Program-made: the position numbers and the translations under genes
The notes under the pieces: model-generated
Databases searched by the model: none
Seen by the model: only the letters and a program-made list of their open reading frames with translations
What the model was told of the DNA's origin: nothing
NCBI GenBank assembly: GCA_028876035.1
Contig: JAGWTK010000182.1
Span: 1-7,686 of the forward strand
Direction of reading: 5' to 3'
Source of the DNA: Bacteroidota bacterium
GTDB taxonomy: Bacteria > Bacteroidota > Bacteroidia > Chitinophagales > Chitinophagaceae
Length of the DNA stretch: 7,686 nt
Shown here: one piece after another, positions 1-6,792 of the stretch
Numbering within the stretch: the first letter of the stretch is position 1
How the letters are laid out: every line of letters begins with the position of its first letter

Positions 1-2261
1 CCAACCTGCTTACTAAAAGTCCGTTTACCTACCAGGGTCTCAGTCTTTACCTGAAAACAGGCATCAACCATGTAGATGGAAAGGATCATAGCCCGGCCTT
101 TCTCACTGAATCCGCCATCCGCTACGCAAAAGCTTTCAACAACCGGTTTGCATTTAAGATCAATGCGGGTTATATGCAGGGGATCGACTGGCGCTCCAAT
201 ACCCGCCTCGATCAAAACACCAACAACCTGAAAAGCGCCAACCCTGGTTTCCCGGCCTTGAACGGTGACGCAAATGTAGCCTTCGACGGATGGAATAAAT
301 ATGGCGATGACGCACTCGCCGGAAGCAATGTTGTTTCCATCGGTGGCTTGACCATCGACAGCAAAGCCAACCAAACCCTGCGCGTTGCACGGACCGGCTA
401 TTGGGAAACGGATTTGGTAAGTCCGAAAGTAAGCAACCTAAAGTTCGATGCTTCCCTGAACTATCGATTGAATGAAAAAGCGGAAATCTCTTACTCCTAC
501 CGCATTGGCCAGATGGATGGCGTATTCCAGCGCGGGAATAAAATCCGGCTAGACAATGTGCTGGTGCAAAACCATCACCTGGAATTGAAAGGGAAAAACT
601 TTGTGATACGAACCTATGTGTCCCTGGAAAATACCGGCGATTCTTATAATGTAAAACCACTGGCCGATAATATGGATCTCTACAGCGGTGGCGCTACCGA
701 TACAAAAACAACCAGCAGCTGGGGAACGAAATTTAAAACCGCATTGAATTCCTATGCAAGTTCAAATGGAGGAACCCTCACTTCGAATAACCTGGCAGCC
801 GCAACACAGTTTGCACGTGACCAGGCAGATGCCAGCAGGGTAAAACCCGGAACGCCTGAATTTGATGCACTGCTGAACACCATTATTAAGATCAACAACT
901 GGGATATAAAATCATCTTCCATTCCCAATGCGCCTGCTACCGGCGGCGCTGCACTGGTACAAAAAAGCCGGATGTACCACGGCGAAGCACAATGGGACCT
1001 GAGTAGTAAAATAAAATTCATCGATCTGCTCCTTGGTGCAGATGCACGCGTGTATGAAATTATTCCTGATGGCAACAACTTTGTTGATTTCAGCAGGCCC
1101 ATTGCAGAACGCAATACAGCCCTCAAAGACGGAAGCTTTGGCAGCAACGTCTACTATAAAAAATTCGGCGGCTTTGCACAGGTAACCAAAACGCTGCTGG
1201 AAGAACGACTGAAGCTGTTTGGTTCACTTCGGTACGATTACAATCCCGAGTTCAGCCCGGTACTCACACCAAGACTTGCAGCAGTATACACCGCCAACCG
1301 CATTCATAACTTCCGTTTCACCTACCAGCAGGGGTACCGCTTCCCTGCCCTGTTTGAAGCGCTCTCTTATGTAAACAACGGTCGTGTGAAAAGAGTGGGC
1401 AGTCTCTCTTACATCAACGAAGGACTTGGTTATCTCGATAACAGCTACACACAGGCATCAGTAGTGAATTTCAATGCAGCGGTAGCGGCACAGGGCAATA
1501 CCGACCAGGCTGCCCTGAACAACCGTAATCTGTTGCAATGGGCCAACCTGCCAAAGGCCAGGCCGGAAAAAATAACCTCTTTTGAGATTGGCTATAAAAG
1601 CGTTCTCTTCAGCAATAAACTCGTGATCGATATCGATGCCTACAGCAATACATACGATGGCTTCCTCGGGCAAGTACAGGTATACGTCCCCATCGGTGAA
1701 ACCATTGGTTCAGATGCCGCTGTATTGGCCATGCTCGATCGCAACCGGGATGCCACCGCCGCTACCGCAACAACGGCGGCAAGCAAGGGACAGGATCGCT
1801 ACCGGGTATACACCAACGCAAAAAACACCTACCACAACTTCGGGTCTTCTTTAGGTGTTACTTATAACTTCTTTAAGAAATATACGGTGGGCGGCGTAGT
1901 GAACTTTAACCAGATGAAGTCAAACAGCAGCAGCGATATTTTCGTGACTGGATTCAACACTCCAAAATGGTCGGCCAATCTTTCCTTTGGCAACAGGGAA
2001 ATCACAAAGAAGATTGGATTCAATGTGATTTGGAAATGGCAGGACAAGTTCCTCTGGGAAAGTCCGCTTGTCACCGGTACAATTCCCGCTTTCAGCACGA
2101 TCGATGCGCAGGTTACTTACCGCGTTCCAGCGGCAAAAGCCAATATCAAACTGGGCGCGGCCAATATTCTCAACCATCGCTACCTGCAATACGCAGGCGG
2201 TCCTACCCTCGGTGGTTTGTACTACATTGCATTTACTTTCGACGGCTTACTGAACAAATAG
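1..2261 (+). CDS. TonB-dependent outer-membrane receptor, C-terminal part (5' end outside window)
   Basis: The reading frame is open from base 3 to a TAG stop at 2259-2261, giving 752 residues, so this is the barrel part of a larger receptor. The usual N-terminal signal peptide, carboxypeptidase-like domain and most of the plug lie left of the window. The Met codon at 174 is internal, because family-like sequence (LLTKSPFTYQGLSLYLKTG, then RYAKAFNNRFAFKINAGY) runs through it. Alternating aromatic and polar beta-strands with long polar loops continue throughout. The C-terminus has the typical last strands, with ANILNHRY followed by GGPTLGGLYYIAFTF. Receptors of this class import a ligand (siderophore, vitamin or glycan fragment) across the outer membrane using TonB-ExbBD energy. 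No SusD-like gene follows within the window, which argues weakly against a classical SusC glycan receptor. The ligand cannot be told. A strong terminator follows the stop. Family call confident; substrate unknown. Confidence 0.93.
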   Translation, partial: NLLTKSPFTYQGLSLYLKTGINHVDGKDHSPAFLTESAIRYAKAFNNRFAFKINAGYMQGIDWRSNTRLDQNTNNLKSANPGFPALNGDANVAFDGWNKYGDDALAGSNVVSIGGLTIDSKANQTLRVARTGYWETDLVSPKVSNLKFDASLNYRLNEKAEISYSYRIGQMDGVFQRGNKIRLDNVLVQNHHLELKGKNFVIRTYVSLENTGDSYNVKPLADNMDLYSGGATDTKTTSSWGTKFKTALNSYASSNGGTLTSNNLAAATQFARDQADASRVKPGTPEFDALLNTIIKINNWDIKSSSIPNAPATGGAALVQKSRMYHGEAQWDLSSKIKFIDLLLGADARVYEIIPDGNNFVDFSRPIAERNTALKDGSFGSNVYYKKFGGFAQVTKTLLEERLKLFGSLRYDYNPEFSPVLTPRLAAVYTANRIHNFRFTYQQGYRFPALFEALSYVNNGRVKRVGSLSYINEGLGYLDNSYTQASVVNFNAAVAAQGNTDQAALNNRNLLQWANLPKARPEKITSFEIGYKSVLFSNKLVIDIDAYSNTYDGFLGQVQVYVPIGETIGSDAAVLAMLDRNRDATAATATTAASKGQDRYRVYTNAKNTYHNFGSSLGVTYNFFKKYTVGGVVNFNQMKSNSSSDIFVTGFNTPKWSANLSFGNREITKKIGFNVIWKWQDKFLWESPLVTGTIPAFSTIDAQVTYRVPAAKANIKLGAANILNHRYLQYAGGPTLGGLYYIAFTFDGLLNK
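1752..1781 (+). repeat. Ala/Thr low-complexity stretch in the receptor barrel
   Basis: Ten consecutive codons encode only Ala and Thr (ATAATATTAA), from GC-rich GCC, ACC, GCT, ACA, ACG, GCG and GCA codons. The stretch sits between a charged segment (LDRNRD) and SKGQDRYRVY. It probably lies in a surface loop. The codons are imperfect rather than a clean tandem repeat. Confidence 0.5.
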
Positions 2262-2275
2262 GAATTCAGAACTTT

Positions 2276-2320
2276 ATCAGAAGCTGGATGATTTACGGTA
2301 TCATGCGGCTTCTGATTTTT
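2276..2320 (+). terminator. Rho-independent terminator after the TonB receptor gene
   Basis: ATCAGAAGC (2276-2284) is perfectly complementary to GCTTCTGAT (2308-2316), a 9-bp outer stem. Inside it, a T-G wobble (2285/2307), a G-C pair (2286/2306), one G-G mismatch and a second stem ATGAT/ATCAT (2288-2292 with 2300-2304) close a 7-base loop. A run of five T (2316-2320) follows at once. It lies 14 bases after the receptor stop and ends 11 bases before the next start codon, so it should separate the receptor gene from the DUF2490 gene. The structure was paired by eye; no folding energy was calculated. Confidence 0.85.
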
Positions 2321-2331
2321 ATTCGCAGCAC

Positions 2332-3087
2332 ATGAAAAGAACCCTCCTCATTGCCACTGTGGCCATCCTGGCTACTGCTGAACTCTGCGCGCAGGCCACA
2401 AAAACCACCGCCAATATCAACCAGGTTTGGCTGGGATACTTCAATCAATCGCGTTTCAGCAAACACTGGGGCAGCTGGACGGATCTCCACCTACGCAGCA
2501 AAGAGAATTTCTTCGATAACTATTCGCAGAGTATTATCCGGCTCGGACTCACCTACTACATTGACAATACAACAAAACTAACCGCCGGCTATGCCCGGGT
2601 ATTTATCTACCCGGCCGATAACCACAACGCAGTAACCAGAACAGAACATCGTCCCTGGCAACAACTGCAATGGCATACCAGCTTTTCAAAAACCCGGCTG
2701 ATGCAGTGGATCCGGCTGGAAGAAAGATTTCGGAGAAAAATCAAAAACGATTCTACCCTGGCTGACGGCTACAATTTTAACTGGCGCCTGCGCTACAATA
2801 TTTGGTATGAGGTGCCGCTCTGCAAAAACGGACTCAAACCCGGCAGCTTTTCATTTATCGCCAATGATGAACTACACATCAATTTTGGAAAGGAAATCGT
2901 GTATAATTATTTTGACCAGAACCGGTTCTTCCTTGGCTTCAAGTACCAGGTCTCCCCAACGAGTAATCTCCAATTCGGCTACATGAACCTGTTTCAGCAA
3001 CTCGGGGCCGGTAACAGTTACAAAAACATACAGGCAGGCAGGGTTTTCTTTTTTCAGAATTTCGATTTCCGCAAAAAAAGCAGCTAG
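2332..3087 (+). CDS. DUF2490 domain-containing envelope protein
   Basis: This 251-residue protein starts with a signal peptide: basic MKR, a hydrophobic core LLIATVAILATAEL, and a likely cleavage site around residues 19-22 (CAQA). It has no standard lipobox. The mature part has the hallmarks of Bacteroidetes DUF2490: an opening segment QVWLGYFNQSRFSKHWGSW then TDLHLR, a middle W-R-L-R-Y-N strand, NDELHINFG, and a closing FFFQNFDFR. The alternating aromatic strands suggest a small outer-membrane beta-barrel, but the family has no established biochemical role. The ATG at 2332 is chosen because the signal peptide begins there. It lies 11 bases after the T-run of the receptor terminator, so expression needs either its own promoter overlapping the terminator or read-through. 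A degenerate -7-like TTTATTCG (2318-2325) six bases before the ATG is a weak candidate. The next gene begins 34 bases after the stop. Confidence 0.88.
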   Translation: MKRTLLIATVAILATAELCAQATKTTANINQVWLGYFNQSRFSKHWGSWTDLHLRSKENFFDNYSQSIIRLGLTYYIDNTTKLTAGYARVFIYPADNHNAVTRTEHRPWQQLQWHTSFSKTRLMQWIRLEERFRRKIKNDSTLADGYNFNWRLRYNIWYEVPLCKNGLKPGSFSFIANDELHINFGKEIVYNYFDQNRFFLGFKYQVSPTSNLQFGYMNLFQQLGAGNSYKNIQAGRVFFFQNFDFRKKSS

Positions 3088-3121
3088 CCGCGAACCGAAA
3101 AACTTTCTACCTTCAAAGAGG

Positions 3122-3589
3122 ATGAAACAATGGTTCCGCAATAACAAACTGGTCCTGCTGTATGGCCTTGCATTGGCCCTGCTCCTGTTTTTGTTGCGAT
3201 GGCTGGAATTCCGCTTTCTTATTCTCGACCATGCCTTTGAAGCCTATGTGGGTGCGATCGCCCTGGTGTTTACGGGCCTCGGCATCTGGCTGGCGATGAA
3301 ACTGGCCCGGCCCAAAGTGGAAACAATTATTATAGAGAAAACAATCATCAGCGAAGCACCGCCGTTTTCACCCAATGAAAAATCGCTGGCCGATGCGGGC
3401 ATCAGCAAACGCGAATGGGAAGTGCTGGCCTTGATGGCAAAGGGAATGAGTAACCAGGAAATCGCCAATCAGCTCTTTGTTTCACTGAATACCATCAAAA
3501 CCCATTCGTCCCGCATCTTCGAAAAACTGGAAGCCAGTCGCCGTACACAGGCCATCAGCAAGGCAAAAGCGCTGGGTATCCTGCCCTGA
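3122..3589 (+). CDS. Membrane-anchored LuxR-type HTH transcriptional regulator
   Basis: The protein has 155 residues. Residues about 10-29 and 42-60 are hydrophobic helices, preceded by basic MKQWFRNNK and followed by KLARPK. The positive-inside rule therefore places both ends in the cytoplasm, with a short external loop between. After a linker (61-92) comes a complete LuxR-type DNA-binding domain (about 94-152) with SKREWEVLALMAKGMSNQEI, the recognition-helix segment SLNTIKTHSSRIFEKL, and the closing RTQAISKAKALGIL. There is no receiver domain and no phosphorylatable Asp, so it is not a classical two-component regulator. It may be controlled through its membrane part or by a partner. The ATG is preceded by AAAGAGG, which touches the start codon and is too close for a normal Shine-Dalgarno. 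TACCTTCA at 3108-3115 is a weak -7-like box. The DUF4199 gene downstream is a plausible partner. Target genes are unknown. Confidence 0.92.
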   Translation: MKQWFRNNKLVLLYGLALALLLFLLRWLEFRFLILDHAFEAYVGAIALVFTGLGIWLAMKLARPKVETIIIEKTIISEAPPFSPNEKSLADAGISKREWEVLALMAKGMSNQEIANQLFVSLNTIKTHSSRIFEKLEASRRTQAISKAKALGILP

Positions 3590-3698
3590 TCCTTCACCCT
3601 TTTGGTGGATTCTTAAGTGAATCCCAGGAAATCACCCGAAAGTATGAAGCCATTGCGCCGCGAGACATGCATCTTTGGCACTCATCAAAACCATTGGT

Positions 3699-4238
3699 AT
3701 GAAAAAGACTGTCTGGACCTACGGACTCATTGCTGGCCTAATCAGCAGTTCCCTCTTTATCGCCCTGATGCTGCTGGGCAAAGCCGGCGACTCCCATTTC
3801 AAGCACGGCATGATCTACGGCTATACGTTGATGATCCTTGCTTTCGCCTTTATTTTTGTCGCTACCCGCATCACGCGCGACAAATACGGGAATGGCACAA
3901 TTTCTTTTGGAAAAGCGTTTCGCGTCGGTCTCTATATCACCCTTATCGCCGGAACCATCTATGTGGGCGTCTGGCTGATCGACTTCTACCTCTTCAACCC
4001 CGACTTCGCAGAGAAATATGCTGCCTACACGATCACGCAGATGAAAGCAGCCGGTGCCAGCCAGGCGGCGCTCGACAAACAGGTGGCAGCCATGAAAAGC
4101 TTTGGAGCAATGTACAAGAACCCGCTGGTCAACGCACTGCTCACTTATATGGAGATACTTCCCGTTGGGTTGATCGTTTCACTGATCAGTGCGGCCATCC
4201 TCAAAAGAAAACCAGCAGCAGCGTTACCAAAAGATTAA
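3699..4238 (+). CDS. DUF4199 four-helix membrane protein
   Basis: The protein has 179 residues from the ATG at 3699. An in-frame TTG at 3675 would add eight residues (MALIKTIG) that do not resemble the family start, whereas MKKTVWTYG is typical. Hydrophobic segments lie at about 4-27, 38-58, 72-97 and 146-168. The basic residues put both ends inside, the loop RITRDKYGNGTISFGKAFR in the cytoplasm, and the segment 98-143, rich in Ala, Lys and Gln, outside. The cytoplasmic motif GTISFGKAFRVG and the order of helices fit DUF4199, a Bacteroidetes family with no known function. The gene follows the membrane-bound LuxR-type regulator after 109 bases with no evident terminator or clear promoter, so co-transcription is plausible. 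The side-by-side location of two small membrane proteins, one of them a DNA-binding regulator, suggests a functional pair, but this is inference. Confidence 0.88.
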   Translation: MKKTVWTYGLIAGLISSSLFIALMLLGKAGDSHFKHGMIYGYTLMILAFAFIFVATRITRDKYGNGTISFGKAFRVGLYITLIAGTIYVGVWLIDFYLFNPDFAEKYAAYTITQMKAAGASQAALDKQVAAMKSFGAMYKNPLVNALLTYMEILPVGLIVSLISAAILKRKPAAALPKD

Positions 4239-4297
4239 ATAATGCAGGAGCCGCCCGTGCTGCCCCCTTCAACGTGCGGGTGAATCATTGGAACCTG

Positions 4298-4305
4298 TAG
4301 CTTTG
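4298..4305 (+). promoter_or_regulatory. Bacteroidetes -7 promoter element for the phosphatase gene
   Basis: TAGCTTTG matches the Bacteroidetes -7 consensus TAnnTTTG at every defined base. It ends five bases before the ATG at 4311, so transcription would begin at or within a few bases of the start codon, giving a leaderless or nearly leaderless message. No clear -33 TTTG is visible at the usual distance; CGTG at 4273-4276 is the closest and is poor. The element lies in non-coding sequence between two genes, which adds weight. Confidence 0.65.
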
Positions 4306-4310
4306 TGGCC

Positions 4311-5570
4311 ATGCACACAAAAAGCCCTAACCGCCTGCTATCCGTCGCTGTTATTTTATGGTTGACAACCTGTTCGTCATTGCAACTCACTGCGCAGGTT
4401 AAATTGAAGAAGGCCGTTTTTATCATCGCCGATGGGATACCATCCGATGTTATTGAAAAACTCAACCTGGAAAACCTCGCAGCCATCAGGAAAGTGGGCG
4501 GCTATAGCCGTTCGTACGTAGGCGGACAAAAAAACAGCTTCAGCCAAACGCCCACCATCTCCGCGGTTGGTTACAACACCGTACTCACAGGAACTTGGGT
4601 CAACAAGCACAATGTGTGGGACAATGACATCGCGGCGCCGAATTATAATTATTACACCATATTCCGCTACCTCAAACAGCAGTACCCTGCAAAAAGAACC
4701 GCCATCTTTTCCAGTTGGGAAGACAATCGCACGAAACTGGTCGGCGATAATATGGCAGCTACCGGAAGCTATCCGATTGATTATACATTCGACGGCCTCG
4801 AAAAAGACACCATTCGCTATCCACACGATGGCAACAGCGCCTACATGAGCGCGATCGATGAATCAGTAGCCATGGAAGCAGCCCGGGTAATAAAAGAACA
4901 GGGGCCCGACCTTAGCTGGGTGTATTTGGAATATACCGATGACATGGGCCATAAATTCGGAGACGGACCCGAATTCTATCATGCCATTGAGCAAGCCGAC
5001 CGGCGTATTGGTTATGTTTGGAAGGCCGTGCAACAGCGTATGCAGCAAAATAAGGAAGACTGGATGATCGTCATAACAACGGATCATGGTCGTGATAGCA
5101 TTACGGGCAAGAACCACGGCGGACAAAGCGATCGGGAACGAGCTTCCTGGATATTTACGAACCTGCGTCCGCTCAACGAACAATTTCATGCACCCCGCAC
5201 CTCAGCCGCTGATATTATGCCCAGTATTGCCCGCTTTATGGGGATTTCACTACCAAGGCCCAATGCCATGGAAGTAGACGGAACACCATTTATCGGTAAG
5301 CTTTCATTTGTAGATGCCCTTGCAACCGTTGATGAGAAGAAACTGGCCATCAGCTGGAAGCCGCTCCAACAAACAGGAAATGTAAAACTCTGGTTGAGTT
5401 CTACCAATAACTTCAAGACTGGCAGTAAAGACCATTACTTGCCTGCCGGTGAAGCATCACTCAAAACAGGGAGGATTGTCGCCGGGCTAACAGGCAAGAA
5501 ACCTGGCTGGTACAAATGGGTGCTCGAAGGATCATACAATAGAGCCAATGGTTGGATTGAAATAAAATGA
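4311..5570 (+). CDS. Exported alkaline-phosphatase-superfamily phosphodiesterase/phosphatase
   Basis: The protein has 419 residues from the ATG at 4311; the GTG two codons earlier overlaps the -7 promoter box and is not preferred. A signal peptide spans about residues 1-29 (hydrophobic LLSVAVILWLTT, likely cut near TAQ29). A Cys at 21 (LTTC) is only a weak lipobox. The two-metal ligands of the type I phosphodiesterase/nucleotide pyrophosphatase class are visible: Asp41 (IADG), Asp210 and His214 (DDMGH), Asp258-His259 (TTDHG), and probably His269 (NHGG). The nucleophile region is TPTISAVGYNTVLTGTWVN, where spacing to the TG motif points to Ser84 rather than the more common Thr. Residues about 340-419 form a separate beta-rich tail. 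The enzyme should hydrolyse a phosphate ester or diester in the periplasm or outside; the substrate cannot be inferred. Its stop codon abuts that of the converging epimerase gene. Confidence 0.9.
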   Translation: MHTKSPNRLLSVAVILWLTTCSSLQLTAQVKLKKAVFIIADGIPSDVIEKLNLENLAAIRKVGGYSRSYVGGQKNSFSQTPTISAVGYNTVLTGTWVNKHNVWDNDIAAPNYNYYTIFRYLKQQYPAKRTAIFSSWEDNRTKLVGDNMAATGSYPIDYTFDGLEKDTIRYPHDGNSAYMSAIDESVAMEAARVIKEQGPDLSWVYLEYTDDMGHKFGDGPEFYHAIEQADRRIGYVWKAVQQRMQQNKEDWMIVITTDHGRDSITGKNHGGQSDRERASWIFTNLRPLNEQFHAPRTSAADIMPSIARFMGISLPRPNAMEVDGTPFIGKLSFVDALATVDEKKLAISWKPLQQTGNVKLWLSSTNNFKTGSKDHYLPAGEASLKTGRIVAGLTGKKPGWYKWVLEGSYNRANGWIEIK

Positions 5571-6773
5571 TCAGGCCTGCGGAATTCGGCGCAACAGTTC
5601 GAGGCAAGCCCTTGTATTGTGGTAAGGACATTTCCAGATTCCAATTTTATCCTGCCCCGGCATCAGCGAGTAGTCGCCCCGTACACCCCAATGCCATTCG
5701 CCATTCAAACGATCGATGATATGCCGCTGGGTAAATTTCCAGTTATTCATCGAGGCTTCAAGGAAAAATTCATCCCGGCTTATTTGCCAGGCATTGAGAA
5801 AACCTACCATCGCTTCTGCCTGTGGCCACCAATGTTTCTCTTTGATCAGTTCCCGGGTTGATGGCTCGTATTCATACCATAAGCCACCATCTTTGTCAAG
5901 TCCTTTCGTGGCGGCACGGGCCATAGTAACAGCATTCTGTTGCGCCCTTGTAATTAAATCAGCGTTGTCAATAGTACGCGCTGCTTCTTCAAGCAACCAG
6001 GCTGCTTCAATATCATGCCCGAATGAAACAAGCGCTGAACGGGGTGACCAGTCTTCGGCGAAAAACAAACGAAGATGTCCTGTTTCCTTGTCGATGATAT
6101 ATTTAAAAAAATATCCCAGCAAGTCTGCCGTTCTGCGCTTTAGCGCCTCATCTGGCCAAACGAGGTACAGGTTCGCATAGGCTTCTACGATGTGCAGGTG
6201 GGTATTCATCGTCTTTTTTTCATTCTCGTCCTTTGCACTGAGCCGGATATTCTCCATCGGCGACCAATCCTGCGCAAAGGCATCGATATACCCACCATGA
6301 GCCTGATCAAAGCTATAGTTTTCAATAAGTCGGTATAGTTCCAATGCAAGGTCCAACGCCTGTGGATTTCCACTGGCTTGATAGTATTCGCTCAATCCGT
6401 AGACAGCAAATGCCTGCGCATACACATGCTTTCGGGTATCTGCCGGCGCACCGCTGTATTGCAGACTCCAGTAAACTCCGCCATACGCTGGATCAATAAA
6501 ATGAGTTCGGAAATATTGAAAGGCAGTATCGGCCATCCGCAGGTGCACCGGATCTTGGGTGTAACGGAACACTGCGGAGTAAGTCCAGAGGATACGGCTG
6601 TTGAGTACACTCCCTTTTTCTGCCTTTTCATCAATTTCATTCTGCTCGCCTACTCTTCCATTAAAACCTCCGTTGCGCTCGTCCGGTGCATAGGCTGCCC
6701 AGTACCTCAAAATCCGCTGCAATTCATTTGTCACTTCCGCCCGCCACTGGTTGAACTTCTTTTCCATCCCCAT
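5571..6773 (-). CDS. Cellobiose/mannobiose 2-epimerase (N-acylglucosamine 2-epimerase family)
   Basis: This cytoplasmic (alpha/alpha)6-barrel enzyme epimerises C2 of the reducing-end sugar of beta-1,4-disaccharides, here probably mannobiose to mannosylglucose. From the ATG at 6773 it has 400 residues, normal for the family; a second ATG at 6767 gives 398, and a TTG at 6809 would overlap the upstream gene. Key residues match those recalled for Rhodothermus marinus cellobiose 2-epimerase with a constant offset: Arg60 (NSRILW), Tyr118, Asn190 and His194 (TMNTHLHIVEAYANLY), His253 and Glu256 (GHDIEAAWLLEE), Trp316 (HWWPQAEAMVGF), Trp380 and His385 (IWKCPYHNTRACLE). No signal peptide is seen. Only 19 bases separate it from the stop of the GH130 phosphorylase, so both should be on one message. 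That neighbour argues for mannobiose rather than cellobiose as the natural substrate. The 3' end abuts the converging phosphatase gene. Confidence 0.94.
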   Translation of the reverse strand: MGMEKKFNQWRAEVTNELQRILRYWAAYAPDERNGGFNGRVGEQNEIDEKAEKGSVLNSRILWTYSAVFRYTQDPVHLRMADTAFQYFRTHFIDPAYGGVYWSLQYSGAPADTRKHVYAQAFAVYGLSEYYQASGNPQALDLALELYRLIENYSFDQAHGGYIDAFAQDWSPMENIRLSAKDENEKKTMNTHLHIVEAYANLYLVWPDEALKRRTADLLGYFFKYIIDKETGHLRLFFAEDWSPRSALVSFGHDIEAAWLLEEAARTIDNADLITRAQQNAVTMARAATKGLDKDGGLWYEYEPSTRELIKEKHWWPQAEAMVGFLNAWQISRDEFFLEASMNNWKFTQRHIIDRLNGEWHWGVRGDYSLMPGQDKIGIWKCPYHNTRACLELLRRIPQA

Positions 6774-6792
6774 TTGAATTATATGGCTGTTC

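Noticed and set aside
160..660. A 166-codon minus-strand frame opposite the receptor gene.
   Set aside because: It is rich in Arg, Ser and Trp, as expected from the reverse of barrel coding sequence, and has no domain.
3607..3624. Inverted repeat GGATTC-N6-GAATCC between the regulator and DUF4199 genes, considered as a terminator or operator.
   Set aside because: The stem is only 6 bp with no T-run after it. It could be an operator half-site pair, but nothing else supports that.
3670..3677. CATCTTTG as a -7 box for the DUF4199 gene.
   Set aside because: The first T of the consensus is missing, no -33 element is found, and the distance to the ATG differs from the better example at 4298.
4254..4280. 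CCCGTGC / GTGCGGG dyad after the DUF4199 gene, considered as a terminator.
   Set aside because: Two of its seven pairs are wobble, the loop is long and no T-run follows.
3617..4300. A 227-codon plus-strand frame overlapping the DUF4199 gene.
   Set aside because: Its composition is rich in Arg, His, Cys and Ser without recognisable domains, while the overlapping frame encodes a clear membrane-protein family. It is a shadow frame.
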